From Homarus americanus (Eukaryota > Arthropoda > Malacostraca > Decapoda > Nephropidae): a stretch of DNA of 64,000 nt. A program made the position numbers and the translations under genes. Where the stretch lies: assembly GCF_018991925.1 (NCBI RefSeq), contig NW_024725489.1:8193318-8257317 (forward strand), in the 5' to 3' direction. Of the stretch, positions 45,040 through 57,300 are shown piece after piece; positions within the stretch are counted from its first letter, which is position 1; each line of letters begins with the position of its first letter. Under the pieces are notes generated by a model that saw only the letters and a program-made list of their open reading frames with translations, had not been told where the DNA came from and made no database searches.

Positions 45040-47640
45040 GTGAGGGATTGAATTGAATTGATTTTAATTAAACCAGATAATTTAGCCGTAAAAACACGGT
45101 TACAGAGTGGATAATAATAACAATATTAACATGGCTGAGCCAGTTGAGAGCCTGAGCTCTCTTTAGGCACCTGATATATACTATACATTTATCTCAAAGA
45201 AGTATTATGTAACATTTAGTATCATCTGGAATAGTACACATTGCATGGTGGTAATAAGAACATCTCATAATGTTACCATGGTTATCACTTCAAAATTGAT
45301 TTATTTTAATTATTTATTATTTTTTATTTATTTTTTATTTATTTTTTTATATATCATAAGTATATACGTAAATTACAGTGGAATGGAAAAACATAAATAT
45401 AATGGGGGAAGCAGTACAACATGGGTTGTACAGTATTGAGGTTGAACAAGAGGACAGAGCTGTCAAGATTATGTCCAGTTGGCAAATATATTTATTTCAA
45501 TGGTAATTTATTATCTATTTACATGATAATTTCCGATAAAACGGTTTTGATGGTACAATAAAAGCAGGTACTGTGTATATAGTAGGTATTACAAGAAATA
45601 TTAATACCTAGAAAATAGATATTTTTAAAGAGATGATTTAAAGGAAGGGAGCGTAGTCTTTGCTCGGATGGGTGGGGGTAAGTTGTTCCACACCTTCACA
45701 CCATGATATTTTATGGAGGTCTGGGACTGAGAGGAGCGCATGGGGTGGTATCAGTAGCTCTGGGTACCTTAGGTTGTATCTCTGATTATCCCGGAACTGG
45801 AAATAGTTATTGTCAAGCAAGTGATTGATAGATTTGTAAACAAAGAGGGCACAGCAGGAGGTGTGATCTGTTTTTCTTTTCAAGTAGGTCATTGTCCGCA
45901 CAACTTTATTTTGTGCAGTAACCAGGGATTGTGTTTTTGAAGAGCCAGAGGCCCCCCATAGTGTGTGATAGTGTATCAGGTGTTGGTAAGCAAGATCATG
46001 ATAGTTTTCTTTCATTGCTGTGAGAATGAGTGACTGTCGAGTGATACATGATACCGCACTGCTTATTGACTTTACTGTGAATGGCTTGTATGTGGTTTCT
46101 CCAGTTATGTTTCTCATCAACAATAACTCCGAGGAATTTAGTATTTTGTTCGCGTTTGAGGACTGCATTACCAAGGTACAGGGGGTCCAAGTCTGGGGTT
46201 AAGTTTTTTCTTCTGTGTAAGATCGTTTAGTGGGTTTTCTCAAGGTTTAAGGTCAGTTTATTACGTATTACCCAGGTGTTTATAGTTCTCATCAAGGAAT
46301 GGAGGTCTGAGTTGCTGGCATAGAGATTACTATCGTCTGCAAATAAGTTGTATTTTATGAGTGTGCTGGCGTGGACTATATCGTTTATGTACAACAAAAA
46401 CAGTACTGGACCGAGAATGGAACCTTGGGGACGCCATACAAGATTGGCGAGGAGTCAGATTGGTGATTATTATAGCAGACATACTGCTTCCTGTTGAACA
46501 GATATGAGGTAAACCAATTGTGGGATAGGCCAGTAACGCCGTAATGTTCAAGCTTTGAAAGGAGGATGGTATGGTCGACAGTATCGAAGGCTTTAGAGAG
46601 GTTCAAGAATATACCGACTGTGAACTGACTGTAATCAAAGGAATTTAAGATGTCATTAGTAAAGGATAGTAGAGCACTGTCAGTAGACCTTCTAGCTCTA
46701 AATTCAAGCTAGGAGTCTGTAAAGAGTTATTGGCATTGTAGAAGGAATTTAGTCGACTAAATGCTAGCTTCTCCAGTATCTTACTCAAGGCTGGGAGGAC
46801 TGATACGGGGCGGTAATTCTTGAAGAGACCTTTGTCCTCAGATTTTTCTATATGCTGGGTGAACTTTAGCAATTTTCAGTTTATCCGGAAAGACACCACT
46901 ACTGAAGGAGGAGTTACAAATGTGTAGAACAACAGGTAGTAATAAGTGGGCTACTTTCTTAATGATGCTCATTGGTATATTGTCTTCGCCTGCTGCTGCA
47001 TCCTTGGGGGTTTTCATGATGGCTGGTAATTCATCTGCTGTGACAGGGGATAAGAACAGCTCATTTTGCTGTCTGTTTTGAAGGTAGACTCTAAATTCCT
47101 CATGGTGATCAGGGATGCTCTCTGCAAGTTTTTTGCTAACATTAATAAAATATTCATTGAAGTGGTTGGCAATGAGAGAGGGTTCTGTTACAACTGAATC
47201 ATTTATCATAAAAGCTGAGTGGGGGCCGAAGGCTGAGTGTTCCTGTTCTGAATAGAATTCATGGACATTCCAGGTTTTCTTACTGTCGCCTGATGCTCAC
47301 TGGAGGTTATTTATATTATAGCTACGTCTGGCATTTCTAACTGCATGAGTTACTCTATTTCTGATACTTAGGAAAGCATCACCCAAAGTTATAGGTCTTT
47401 TTTGCAAATTTCCTTTGGAGTTTGTGTTTAACTTATCTTATATATAGGGTTTGGAAATGGATACAGTTTTCACTGACTTAGTCTTGAGATGGGAAGCATT
47501 TATCATAGCAACTGATATGTTGAACACTAAGATTTCAGATTCCAGGGCCTCTCTGCCATTGAAGTGTTAGTGAATCTCAACTTTAAGCAATGCGTGTATT
47601 GTTTTATTTTTACCATTTCTTCAAGTTTTAACCATATTTT
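45040..47640 (-). mobile_element. LINE of the CR1/L2/Jockey group, 5' truncated
   Basis: Minus strand, RT and C-terminal domain. Frames: 47209-46838 (linker, NHFNEYFINVSKKLAESIPD); 46872-46645 (NYRPVSVLPALSKILEKLAF); 46606-46385 (LSKAFDTVDHTILLSKLEHY, then GVPKVPFS at the PQG site); about 46340 (LFADDSNLYAS); 46190-45638 (KFLGVIVDEKHNW and the tail shared with 19.3-19.7 kb). Many stops and shifts. The 3' UTR ends in a TTCAATTCAATTCAA tail near 45045. No endonuclease domain is recognisable at the 5' end. Confidence 0.85.
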
Positions 47641-47698
47641 TTATTTCTAGCTCTTATTTTATTTCTTGTGCCGAGTGCTTTCCAAATTATTAGTCAAG

Positions 47699-47953
47699 TC
47701 AAGGTATAAATCCTGATCTTTTTGCTTTAACCTCTGGTGGCATGATGACCTGAAGTCCTATGCCTCCAAAGGCTTGCATTCCCTTGGGGCTCAGAATAGT
47801 ATGTGCGTCCCTGTATATTGCAGGGTATCCACCGTTCGACGAAAAAATCCTTGTGAAGGGCATATCGAGTGTACCATACGCTATTTCAGTTGTCTGAGAC
47901 CGGGAAAGGGCTGCTCTTTTGTCAATGATCTTAAGTCTAACCTTGATAGCCAT
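47699..47953 (-). CDS. Unidentified 84-residue ORF
   Basis: An intact ATG-to-stop frame, MAIKVRLKIIDKRAALSRSQ near the start, then TRIFSSNGGYPAIYRDAH and GGIGLQVIMPPE. Amino-acid use looks protein-like rather than random, with basic N-terminus and a Gly/Ile-rich end. It lies between a LINE and unassigned sequence; no promoter or splice site was evident. I do not recognise the family. It could be an exon, a viral or Polinton remnant, or chance. Confidence 0.3.
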   Translation of the reverse strand: MAIKVRLKIIDKRAALSRSQTTEIAYGTLDMPFTRIFSSNGGYPAIYRDAHTILSPKGMQAFGGIGLQVIMPPEVKAKRSGFIP

Positions 47954-47959
47954 GGTTTA

Positions 47960-48720
47960 TTTGTTTATGTCTTCCTAGCATGTATTAATTGTGGGTGATA
48001 AAGGTTATTCAAGACCCTTCTTAGTGTGCTTATAGGCGACCCCCGGACAGTGGTGTAACTGCACTATCACTGTTTTCCACTGCCGGATTGGCCTGTGTTC
48101 TCCCGACCTCCACCGGACACACACAATCCCACCTACTGTGAGGTGTGCTCCACTGGAGGGGCTCTAGCACGACTTAGATATAAGCAGGTGCCTCGGCCAG
48201 GGTAAGTAAAGAAGGATTTCAGCAAGAGAGAAAGACCTCAAACCACGTCAGTACTACCAATCAATAGCTGCCCTCCAGCAGGAGTGTAGGTCACTCACTC
48301 TGCCCCTGGGGAGGACTAGCTAGGGTTGACAATCCTGAACGCTCGAGATGTAGTACAGTGACGGTCGTGGTCGTTTTCCAAAGGTGGAGGCCCACAAAGG
48401 GTGTTGCCCCAAACAGGATTCCCGGGACGTCCAGTGGTAGTCAGAGAGGTCGAGTTATGGTCCGGTCGTCAACAGTAGAAACAAATACTGGCTGCTTTGG
48501 TAGTGAGGGGTCTGGAGAGATGTCCGATCACGGCGAAGGCGAAGGCTGCCGGATCAAAAGTCGAAGTGCAAAGATGAGAAACGCTGCTGATTTGCTGATA
48601 TGAAGGCGGCAACTGACCAATCACCGCGCAGTTCGAACGCGAGGGCTGATTTGTGGAACTCGCCACTGATTGGCAGGGAAGCGGAAAGCAAGTGACCAAT
48701 CAGCAGTGTAGGGGAGAGTA
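47960..48720. other. Unassigned GC-richer block
   Basis: Less AT-rich than its surroundings, no motif recognised. May be the end of another retroelement. Confidence 0.35.
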
Positions 48721-48729
48721 CCCATTTCA

Positions 48730-50290
48730 AGATCACGTTATTTACCACTTCCGCAAGGTCATGTAGTTCACCCCTAAACGTAATAACCTTTTTCTCAGCT
48801 GCCTTTTCAACCTATCAAATTTTGCCCTTCTGAAATCTGGGACTTTAATGGAATTTTCCTTGCTCCCTCCATGGACATTACTAATGAGGTTTTCTCTGTT
48901 TGATAGAACTAAATCTAATATATACAGTATTTCCCCGGGTGAGTGCGGGTATATGTTGATTTACGAAACATTCCTAAACTGTTTCAAGAAAATCCTCTGA
49001 TTCAGAGTTACCCATAAGGTCGGTCCAATCTATTCGGCTAAAGTTAAAGTCGTCTACTATACAGACTTTGTTGTGTATGGAAGCCCTGCGCATTTCATCC
49101 CAAATAAGTCGCTCATTAACTCTATCAAGATTAGGAGTTCGATATATTACTCCTATGATTAATTTTTCCCTACCATCGATTAATTCTATCCAAATTGTTT
49201 CTGTATTCAGTTCAGTTTTTATTTCCTTATTTATTTCACACTTCATAGATTACTACCCCACCTCCTTTCCTAATCTGCCTATCGGTATGAAATAATTTGT
49301 AGCCTTTGATTTGGTATTCAACAGGTGAGTTTAAGTTTATCAATGTTTCGGTAAATGCTATTACAGTATATCGTTTTTTTTTATGCATATCAATGCTCTG
49401 AATTCATCAATTTTATTTCTCATACTTCTACTGTCTCTACAGCAGACATTTAAGTTATTCATGATCTGAGTCCTCTCACTGTCGCATTTGGGATTTAACT
49501 CTCTGCCTAGTTTAGTTGTATCATCATTCCTAACAAGATTTATCTGTAACCCATCGTTTTGTTTACCCGCGCCCACTGCAGTCTCCTCGACCCTCGTGCT
49601 CACATGTTCCCCTAGCAGTTTAAAGACTTGGACATCTTTTGAACTGCCCCCTCGAGAGAACCAACCAGTGGTGCCACCCCATCCCTAGATAAAAGTACCC
49701 CATCCCTAATCGTAGAAGTTGTCCTAGTAGCAATATCTGTCAAAACGGCCGTGGTACCAACTACCCATGACACCCCTTCACTGCCATCTCATCATCTAGG
49801 CAGGACACCACATTCCTTCCCCCTAATCCGGTTAATTGCTGCATAGCTGCCTTGAACTTATCAAGGAGCTCCTCACTACCACACTGGTCAATATAATTGC
49901 CTCCTGCACTGAGGCGGATAATGGGTGTCTTTCCATAACCAGACATGATATTTTCCATCCTGTCTACTATATAATACCCCATTCCAGCTTCTGGGTACCT
50001 TACCTGAGAATCCCCAACAATTAATGTTTTCGTACACTTAGCTGTTGTCGTTTCCTTGTCTTTTTTTCACCACCAGTTTTGTAGTTCCTCTTCATTGGCC
50101 TATGTTATCGTCAAACACAGACTCTCTCCGTCTCGTATCTTCCGCCTTTATCCTCGCAATCTTATCCCAAAACCTCAAGTTTTCGCCCCTGATTTTCTCT
50201 AGCTCAGCCTTCAAAGAGGCACAGAGCTGCGCACAACTAACACTAGCCATGCTTGGAAGTCAGTTAACCCCCGGGAGCTAATTCGGCCGT
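48730..50290 (-). mobile_element. CR1 LINE fragment (5' half)
   Basis: Minus strand. ORF1 begins at 50250 (MASVSCAQLCASLKAELEKI, coiled coil). Near 50025 is the esterase start TLIVGDSQVRYP, then LSAGGNYIDQCGSEEL (oxyanion block, frame 49982-49761). The ORF2 endonuclease follows: GREKLIIGVIYRTPNL and VCIVDDFNFSRIDW (frame 49246-48974), with the linker SIKVPDFRRAKFDRLK at about 48870-48780. RT is absent; the element stops near 48730. It is a CR1 related to, but clearly older than, the copy at 29-33 kb. Confidence 0.8.
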
Positions 50291-50560
50291 GACCTTTTCT
50301 TGAATAAGGTCAGCACACATTAGAGAGCGAAGACAGCACACACTGTTTGAAGGGTTGTATGACTGTATTTCAGATCATTGAGGTAGTGCCACACGCATGA
50401 GTTGTGTGTACTACAAAACCGGTGAAAATATTCACCAACTTAACGTGATTCTGGTCCTTTTTTTGTATATTTTTAATATTTTATTGTAGTTATTTGTTTT
50501 TCTTCTTTAAAATTTGGGTCAAACCAGCATATTTCTACGGTATACACTCACATGAAGTTG

Positions 50561-50584
50561 CACACACACACACACACACACACA
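50561..50584. repeat. (CA)n microsatellite
   Basis: About 12 CA units. Confidence 0.9.
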
Positions 50585-50764
50585 TGGCTTTCCGCTGTAA
50601 AGGTATTTTTCCTTAATGCATTGGCTTGGATAAGCCTCCATGCTGTGGTGCAACTTGGTAACGACAAAGGAGATGTTTTATTGATAATATTGTTCGACAA
50701 TGGTACGTTTGACTTTACAATAGATGTTTAGCCTGGTACTTTTATCTTGCCATCTCATTTTCAC

Positions 50765-51060
50765 TATAAGCTTACTCAGAGAGAGACACTGTAGGAACTC
50801 CCATGCAGGGTACTCCTTCGGTACACTCGAGTTCTACCGTGGATTTGGCTAATTTGTCTGCCTTTTCATTGCCTGCAATGTTGCAATGTCTGGGAAGTTG
50901 AGTGGAGTTTATTGATAATGTTTCTGTTTGTCCCTTTTTAATTGCTTGAGGAGCTGACATTGAATCTTAGAAAATAACAAATCTCTCGCAGTCGGAGCTG
51001 TTCGCTTAATCAATGGCCTTTACAATAGCAAACGACTCTGTTGAGTTCACTGTAGTGTGA
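50765..51060 (-). pseudogene. LINE RNase H fragment
   Basis: The minus strand reads SFAIVKAID and ERFVIF then DSMSAPQAI (Asp of the DSxSA motif), followed by LPRHCNIAGNEKADKLAK, the H-x2-I-x-GNEKAD-x2-AK end of a non-LTR RNase H domain. Two stops interrupt it. This RNase H type occurs in I, R1 and Jockey-group LINEs. The remnant is isolated: no RT was found beside it. Confidence 0.7.
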
Positions 51061-52310
51061 TCGTTTGATCAAGCACTGTTATAATGTTATTACTGTGATC
51101 TTTCAGCGCATAACAAGGTTTGTAAAGGCCTGGGACTTTGGGATAGAAATCTCTTACCAGACTAATCAGGTTCTTAATTAAGGAAAGTCAAGGACCATGG
51201 TTTTCTGAGGAATAACAGACAACCGTTTGAGATTGACATCTCTTTACTATAAAAAATATAACAAAACTCTGACACCACTCAACAAACAACAAATAATTAC
51301 GAGAGTCAAACAATTAATGCAGTCAATAGTTAATGGAGTTAATCAATTAAGGGAAGCAAACAATTAAAGGCATCAAACAAATAATGGATTCAAACAATTA
51401 AATGGAGTCAACAATTGATAGAATCGAACAATAAAGGGGAGTCAGCAATTAATAGAATCAAACAACCATAGAATCAAACAATGAACAGATATTTCCTACG
51501 GCAGTGGCCCTGGGGGAAGGTTCTGGAACACGGTGATGCACACTCAGGGTAGGGAAGCGTCCATTCAACTCCACACTCGAGCGACAGCGGCCGATTGTCT
51601 TGAAATGGCAGAACACCGGGGCACAGACGGAATGAGATGAATTGACAGTCGTGGTATGTGGTAGTGGTAGATGACCAGAGAATTGACAGTCTATAGGTGA
51701 AGGTCTGGGGACACAGCCCACGAGTCCAGGACCTATGATGAGATCACAGCCAGAATTTGACGAACAGCAGGGTAGCTAGATAGTGACTGTATGGCGGCTG
51801 GGTTGAATCTGCCTGTGACCCAGATAGTCGCTGCAGTTCTCACCTCTGTCCAACCGCCCCAAGTGTCGTCAGCACCAGCAAACGAGAGAGTTAGCAGCGG
51901 TAACGAGCAGGAAGATCGTTTCCGCCCTTACAAGGTTAGTAATACCCTTTTCTAACAACATTAAAGATTTTGAGAAATAAAACTCTCCGTTCAAGCATTT
52001 TTGTTCTTATAATGTTATTTATCATTCTAACAACGTAGCACCTATACACTGTATCTGTATATTTTTTCTTATATTCACTTCTCTCTACAGGTATATTAAT
52101 AAATAAAGTTTTTGCACTAACAAATCGATATTTACAATTTCATTTTTATTTAATATTTTTAGATTTTTATCAACTTATGCATTATTTGCAGCATAATAAT
52201 TAGATTGACCCATTAATAATATTTACTTCAAACGACTTAAAACATCTAGTATTACGATGGCAACTCTTCCTCCCCTGTCACACTCATCCAAGCTGTTTAA
52301 CTTAAACCTT
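51061..52310. other. Unassigned, with a short tandem repeat at 51300-51487
   Basis: At 51300-51487 about ten degenerate units of an AGTCAAACAATTAATGGA type (18-20 bp) occur. Otherwise nothing recognised. Confidence 0.5.
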
Positions 52311-52680
52311 TACGCAACATAACTCGACCATTACTAAACGTATTATTTTTCTTTTACTACACCCAGTATACCATAATTTTCTCTTCACTACCCCTAAAAT
52401 AACATTTCTCTACATGCTAAATAACTCTCTCTTTACTTAATTCAAAATAACATAAATTCCTCTCTCTTCTTTTTGCACTCAACATTGCTCTCCTTTCTAC
52501 GCCCAAAAAACACTTCCTTTATTATACCTATAACAACACCTTTACGACAACAAAAATAACACCTCCCTTACTAAACCCAGAATAACATCTCCTTTACTAC
52601 ACCGATAATAACACCTTCTCTACTACACACGTAACATACTGTAGAATAACTTCCCCTACTTCTCTTAAATACACTTTACA
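52311..52680. repeat. Diverged edge of the 34-bp minisatellite
   Basis: Irregular TAACA, CTCTCTTTAC and ACACC motifs repeat at roughly the same spacing as the array to the right, but with many substitutions and indels. Confidence 0.55.
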
Positions 52681-54046
52681 TAATGTACTCTCTGGTAACC
52701 AAACCCTTTAACACACAAAAAATACCATAACTCTCCCTTTAACACACCCAACATAACAACATAAGTCTTCCTTTAACACACCCAACATAACAACATAACT
52801 CTCTCTTTAACACACCAAACACAACAACATAGCTCTCCCTTTAACACACCCAACATAGCAACATAACTCTTTCTTTAACACACGCAACATAACATAACTC
52901 TCCCTTTAACACACCCAACATAACAACATAACTATCCCTTTAACACACCCAACATAACAACATAAGCCTTCCTTTAAAACACCCAACATAACAATATAAC
53001 TCCCCCTTTAACACACCCAACATAACAACTTAACTCTCCCTTTAACACACCCAATATAACATAACTCTACCTTTAACACACCCAATATAACAGCATAACT
53101 ATCCCTTTAACACTCCCAACATAACAACATAACTCTCCCTTTAACACTCCCAACATAACAACATAACTCTCCCTTTAACACACCCAACATAACAACATAA
53201 TTCCCTTTAACACAACAAACATAACAACAACTTCCCTTTAACACTCCCAACAAAACATAACTCTCCCTTTAACACACCCAACAAAACAACATAACTCTCC
53301 CTTTAACACAGCCAATATAACAATATAACTCTCCCTTTAACACTCCCAACAAAACATAACTCTCCCTTTAACACTCCTAACATAACATAACTCTCCCTTT
53401 AACACACCCAACATAACAACATAACTGTCCCTTTAACACACCAAACATAACAACATAAGTCTTCCTTTAACACACCCAACATAACAACATAACTCTCCCT
53501 TTAACACACCCAAATTAACAACATAACTCTCTCTTTAACACACCCACCATAACAACATAGCTTGTCCTTTAACGCACCAAACATAGCAACATAACTCTCC
53601 CTTTAAGACACCCAACATAACATCATAACTCTCCCTTTAACACACCCAACATAACAACATAACTCTCCCTTTAACACACCCAACATAACATAAGTCTCCC
53701 TTTAACACACCAAACATAACAACATAACTCTCCCTATAAGACACCCAACATAACTACATAACTCTAACTTTAACACGCCCAGCATAACAACATAACTCTC
53801 CCTTTAACACACCGAACATAACAACATAAGTCTTCTTTTAACACACCCAACATAAGTCTTCCTTTAACACACCTAACATAACAAAATAGCTCTTCCTTTA
53901 ACACAGCCAACATAACAACATAACTATCTCTTTAACACACCCAACATAACAACATAACTCTCCCTTTAATACACCCAACATAACAACATAACTCTCCCTT
54001 TAACACTCATAACATAATAACATAAATTTCCCTTTAACACACCCAA

Positions 54047-54375
54047 CTGCTCGTGTTCTGGGTATTAAGTTCTATATACAGGAACGAACACAAACACCTG
54101 TATAGTTTTGTAGGGTTCTATTTACTGGATAAGAGATATGTACACAAGGGGAGTAGCGCTCCTCAACCTGTCTGCTGGTCAACTACTCTCTAGGCGACGT
54201 ATGGGAAGTGATACATTAGCAGCTTCCATATGTCGCCAGGCACATTAATTAGGCATGTGGGACATCTTAAATACATTGCCACACGCTACTAGCTAGGCTG
54301 AATAAATAGTACATAAATGGAGCACATACATAATATACATAGCATAATATAAATACAGCATACAGAATATACATA
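54047..54375. mobile_element. ~330-bp insert in the minisatellite, unidentified
   Basis: Unique sequence starting TGCTCGTGTTCTGGGTATTA and ending near TACATACACCAACATAAC. No coding, no clear TIR. Could be a solo LTR or a SINE; its boundaries blend into repeat units so a target duplication cannot be read. Confidence 0.5.
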
Positions 54376-57300
54376 CACCAACATAACAACACAACTCTCC
54401 CTTTAACACACCCAACAAAACAACATAACTCTCCCTTTAACACACCCAACATAACAACATAACTCTCCCTTTAACACATCCAACATAACAACACAACTCC
54501 CCCTTTAACACACCCAACAAAACAACATAATTCTCCCTTTAACACACCCAACATAGCAACATAAGTGTTCCTTTAATGCACCAAACATAACATAACTCTC
54601 CCTATAAAACACCCAACATTACTACATAACTCTAACTTTAACACGCCCAGCATAACAACATAACTCTCCCCTTAACACACCAAACATAACAAATAAGTCC
54701 TTCTTTTAACACACCCAAAATAACAACATAAGTCTTCCTTTAACACACCTAACATAACAACATAGCTCTTCCTTTAACACACCCAACATAACAACAAAAG
54801 TCTTCCTTTAATACACCTAACATAACACCATAGCTCTTCCTTTAACACACCCAACATAACAACATAACTCTCCCTTTAACATACCCAACATAAAAACATA
54901 ACGCCCCCCTTAGCACACCCAACATAACATAACCCTCCCTTTAACACAAAAGACATAACATAACTCTCCCTTTAACACACCCAACATAACATAACTCTCC
55001 CTTTAACACACCCAACATAACAACATAAATCTCCCTTTAACACACACAACATAACAACAAAACTCTCAATTTAACACACCCAACATAACATAAGTCTTCC
55101 TTTAACACACCCAACATAACAACATAACTCTCTCTTTAACACTCACATCATAACAACATAACTCTCCATTTAACACACCCAACATAACAACACAACTCTC
55201 CCTTTAACACACTCAACATAACAACATAACTCTCCCTTTAACACACCGACCATAACAACATAACTCTCCCTTTAACACACCACACATAACAACATAAGTC
55301 TTCCTTTAACACACACAACATAACAACATAACTCCCCCTTTAACACACCCAACATAACAACTTAACTCTCCCTTTAACACACCCAACATAACATAACTCT
55401 CCCTTTAACACACCCAGTATAACAACATAACTCTCCCTTTAACACACCCAACATAACAACATAAGTCTTCCTTTAACAAACCCAACATAACAACATAACC
55501 CTCCCTTTAACACACCAAACATAACAACCTAATTCTCCATTTAACACACTCAACATAACAGCATAACTCTCCCTTTAACACACCAAACATAACATAAGTC
55601 TTCTTTTAACAAACCTAACATAACATAACTCTCCCTTTATCACACTCAACATAACAACATAACTCTCCCTTTAACACACCCAACATTACATAAATCTCCC
55701 TTTAACACACCAAACATAACAACATAACTCTCCCTTTATCACACCCAACATAACAACATAACTCTCCTTTTAAAACTCCCAACATAACCTAATTCTCCCT
55801 TTAACACACCCAACATAACAACATAACTCTCCCTTTATCACTCCCAACATAAAAACATAACTCTCCCTTTAACACACCCAACATAACAACATGACTTTAG
55901 CACACCACACATAACAACATAACTTTCCCTTTAACACACCCAACATAACAACATAAGTCTTCCTTTAACGCACCTCATATAGCAACATAGCTCTTTCTTT
56001 AACACAACTAACATAACAACATAACTCTCTCTTTAACACACCCAATATAACAACATAAATCCCCCTTTAACACACCCAACAAAACTCTCCCTTTAACACA
56101 CCCTACATAAGAACATAATTCTCCCTTTAACACACCCAATATAACAATATAACACTCTTTTTAACACTCCCAACATAACAACATAACTCTCCCGTTAACA
56201 CACCCAACATAACAACATAACTCTCCCTTTAATACACCCAACATAACAAAATAAATCTCCCTTTAACGTACTAAAAATAACAACATAACTCTCCCTTTAA
56301 CACACCCAACACAACAACATAAGTCTTCCTTTAACGCACCAAACATAATAACATAACCCTAACTTTAAGTCACCCAACATAAAAACATAACTCTCCCTTT
56401 AACACACCCAACATACAACATAACTCTCCCTTTAACACACCCAACATAACAACATAAGTCTTCCTTTAACACACCTAACATAGCAACATAGCCCTTCCTT
56501 TAACACAACCAACATACAAACATAACTCTCTCTTTAACACACCCTTCATAACAACAACTCCCCCTTTTGCACACATAACAGAACAATATAACTCTCCCTT
56601 TAACACACCCAACATAACAACATAACTCTCCCTCTAACACACCTAACTTAACATAACTCTTCCTTTAACACACCCAACATAACAACATAACTCTCCCTTT
56701 AACACACCTAATATAACAACACAACTCTCCCGTTAACACACCCAACATAACAACATAAGAATTCCTTTAACACACCTAACATAACAACATAACTCACCCT
56801 TTAACACGCCCAACATTACAACATAAGTCTTCCTTCAACACACCCAACATAACACTATAACTCTCCCTTTAACACACCCAACATAACAACATAACTCTCC
56901 TTTTAACACACCCAACATAACAACATAGCTTTCCTTTATCACACCAAAGATAACAACATAACTCTCCCTTTAACACCCAACATAACAACATAACTCTCCC
57001 TTTTTTCACACGCAACATAATAACATAAGTATTCCTTTAACGCACCAAACATAACAACATAACCCTCCCTTTAAGACACCCAACATAACTACAAAGCACT
57101 TCCTTTAACACACCAAACATAACAACATGACTCCCCTTTAGCACACCACACATAACAACATAACATTCCCTTTAACACACCCAACATAACAACATAAGTC
57201 TTCCTTTAACACACCTCATATAGCAACATAGCTCTTTCTTTAAAACAACCAACATACCAACATAACTCTCTCTTTAACACACCCAATATAACAACATAAA

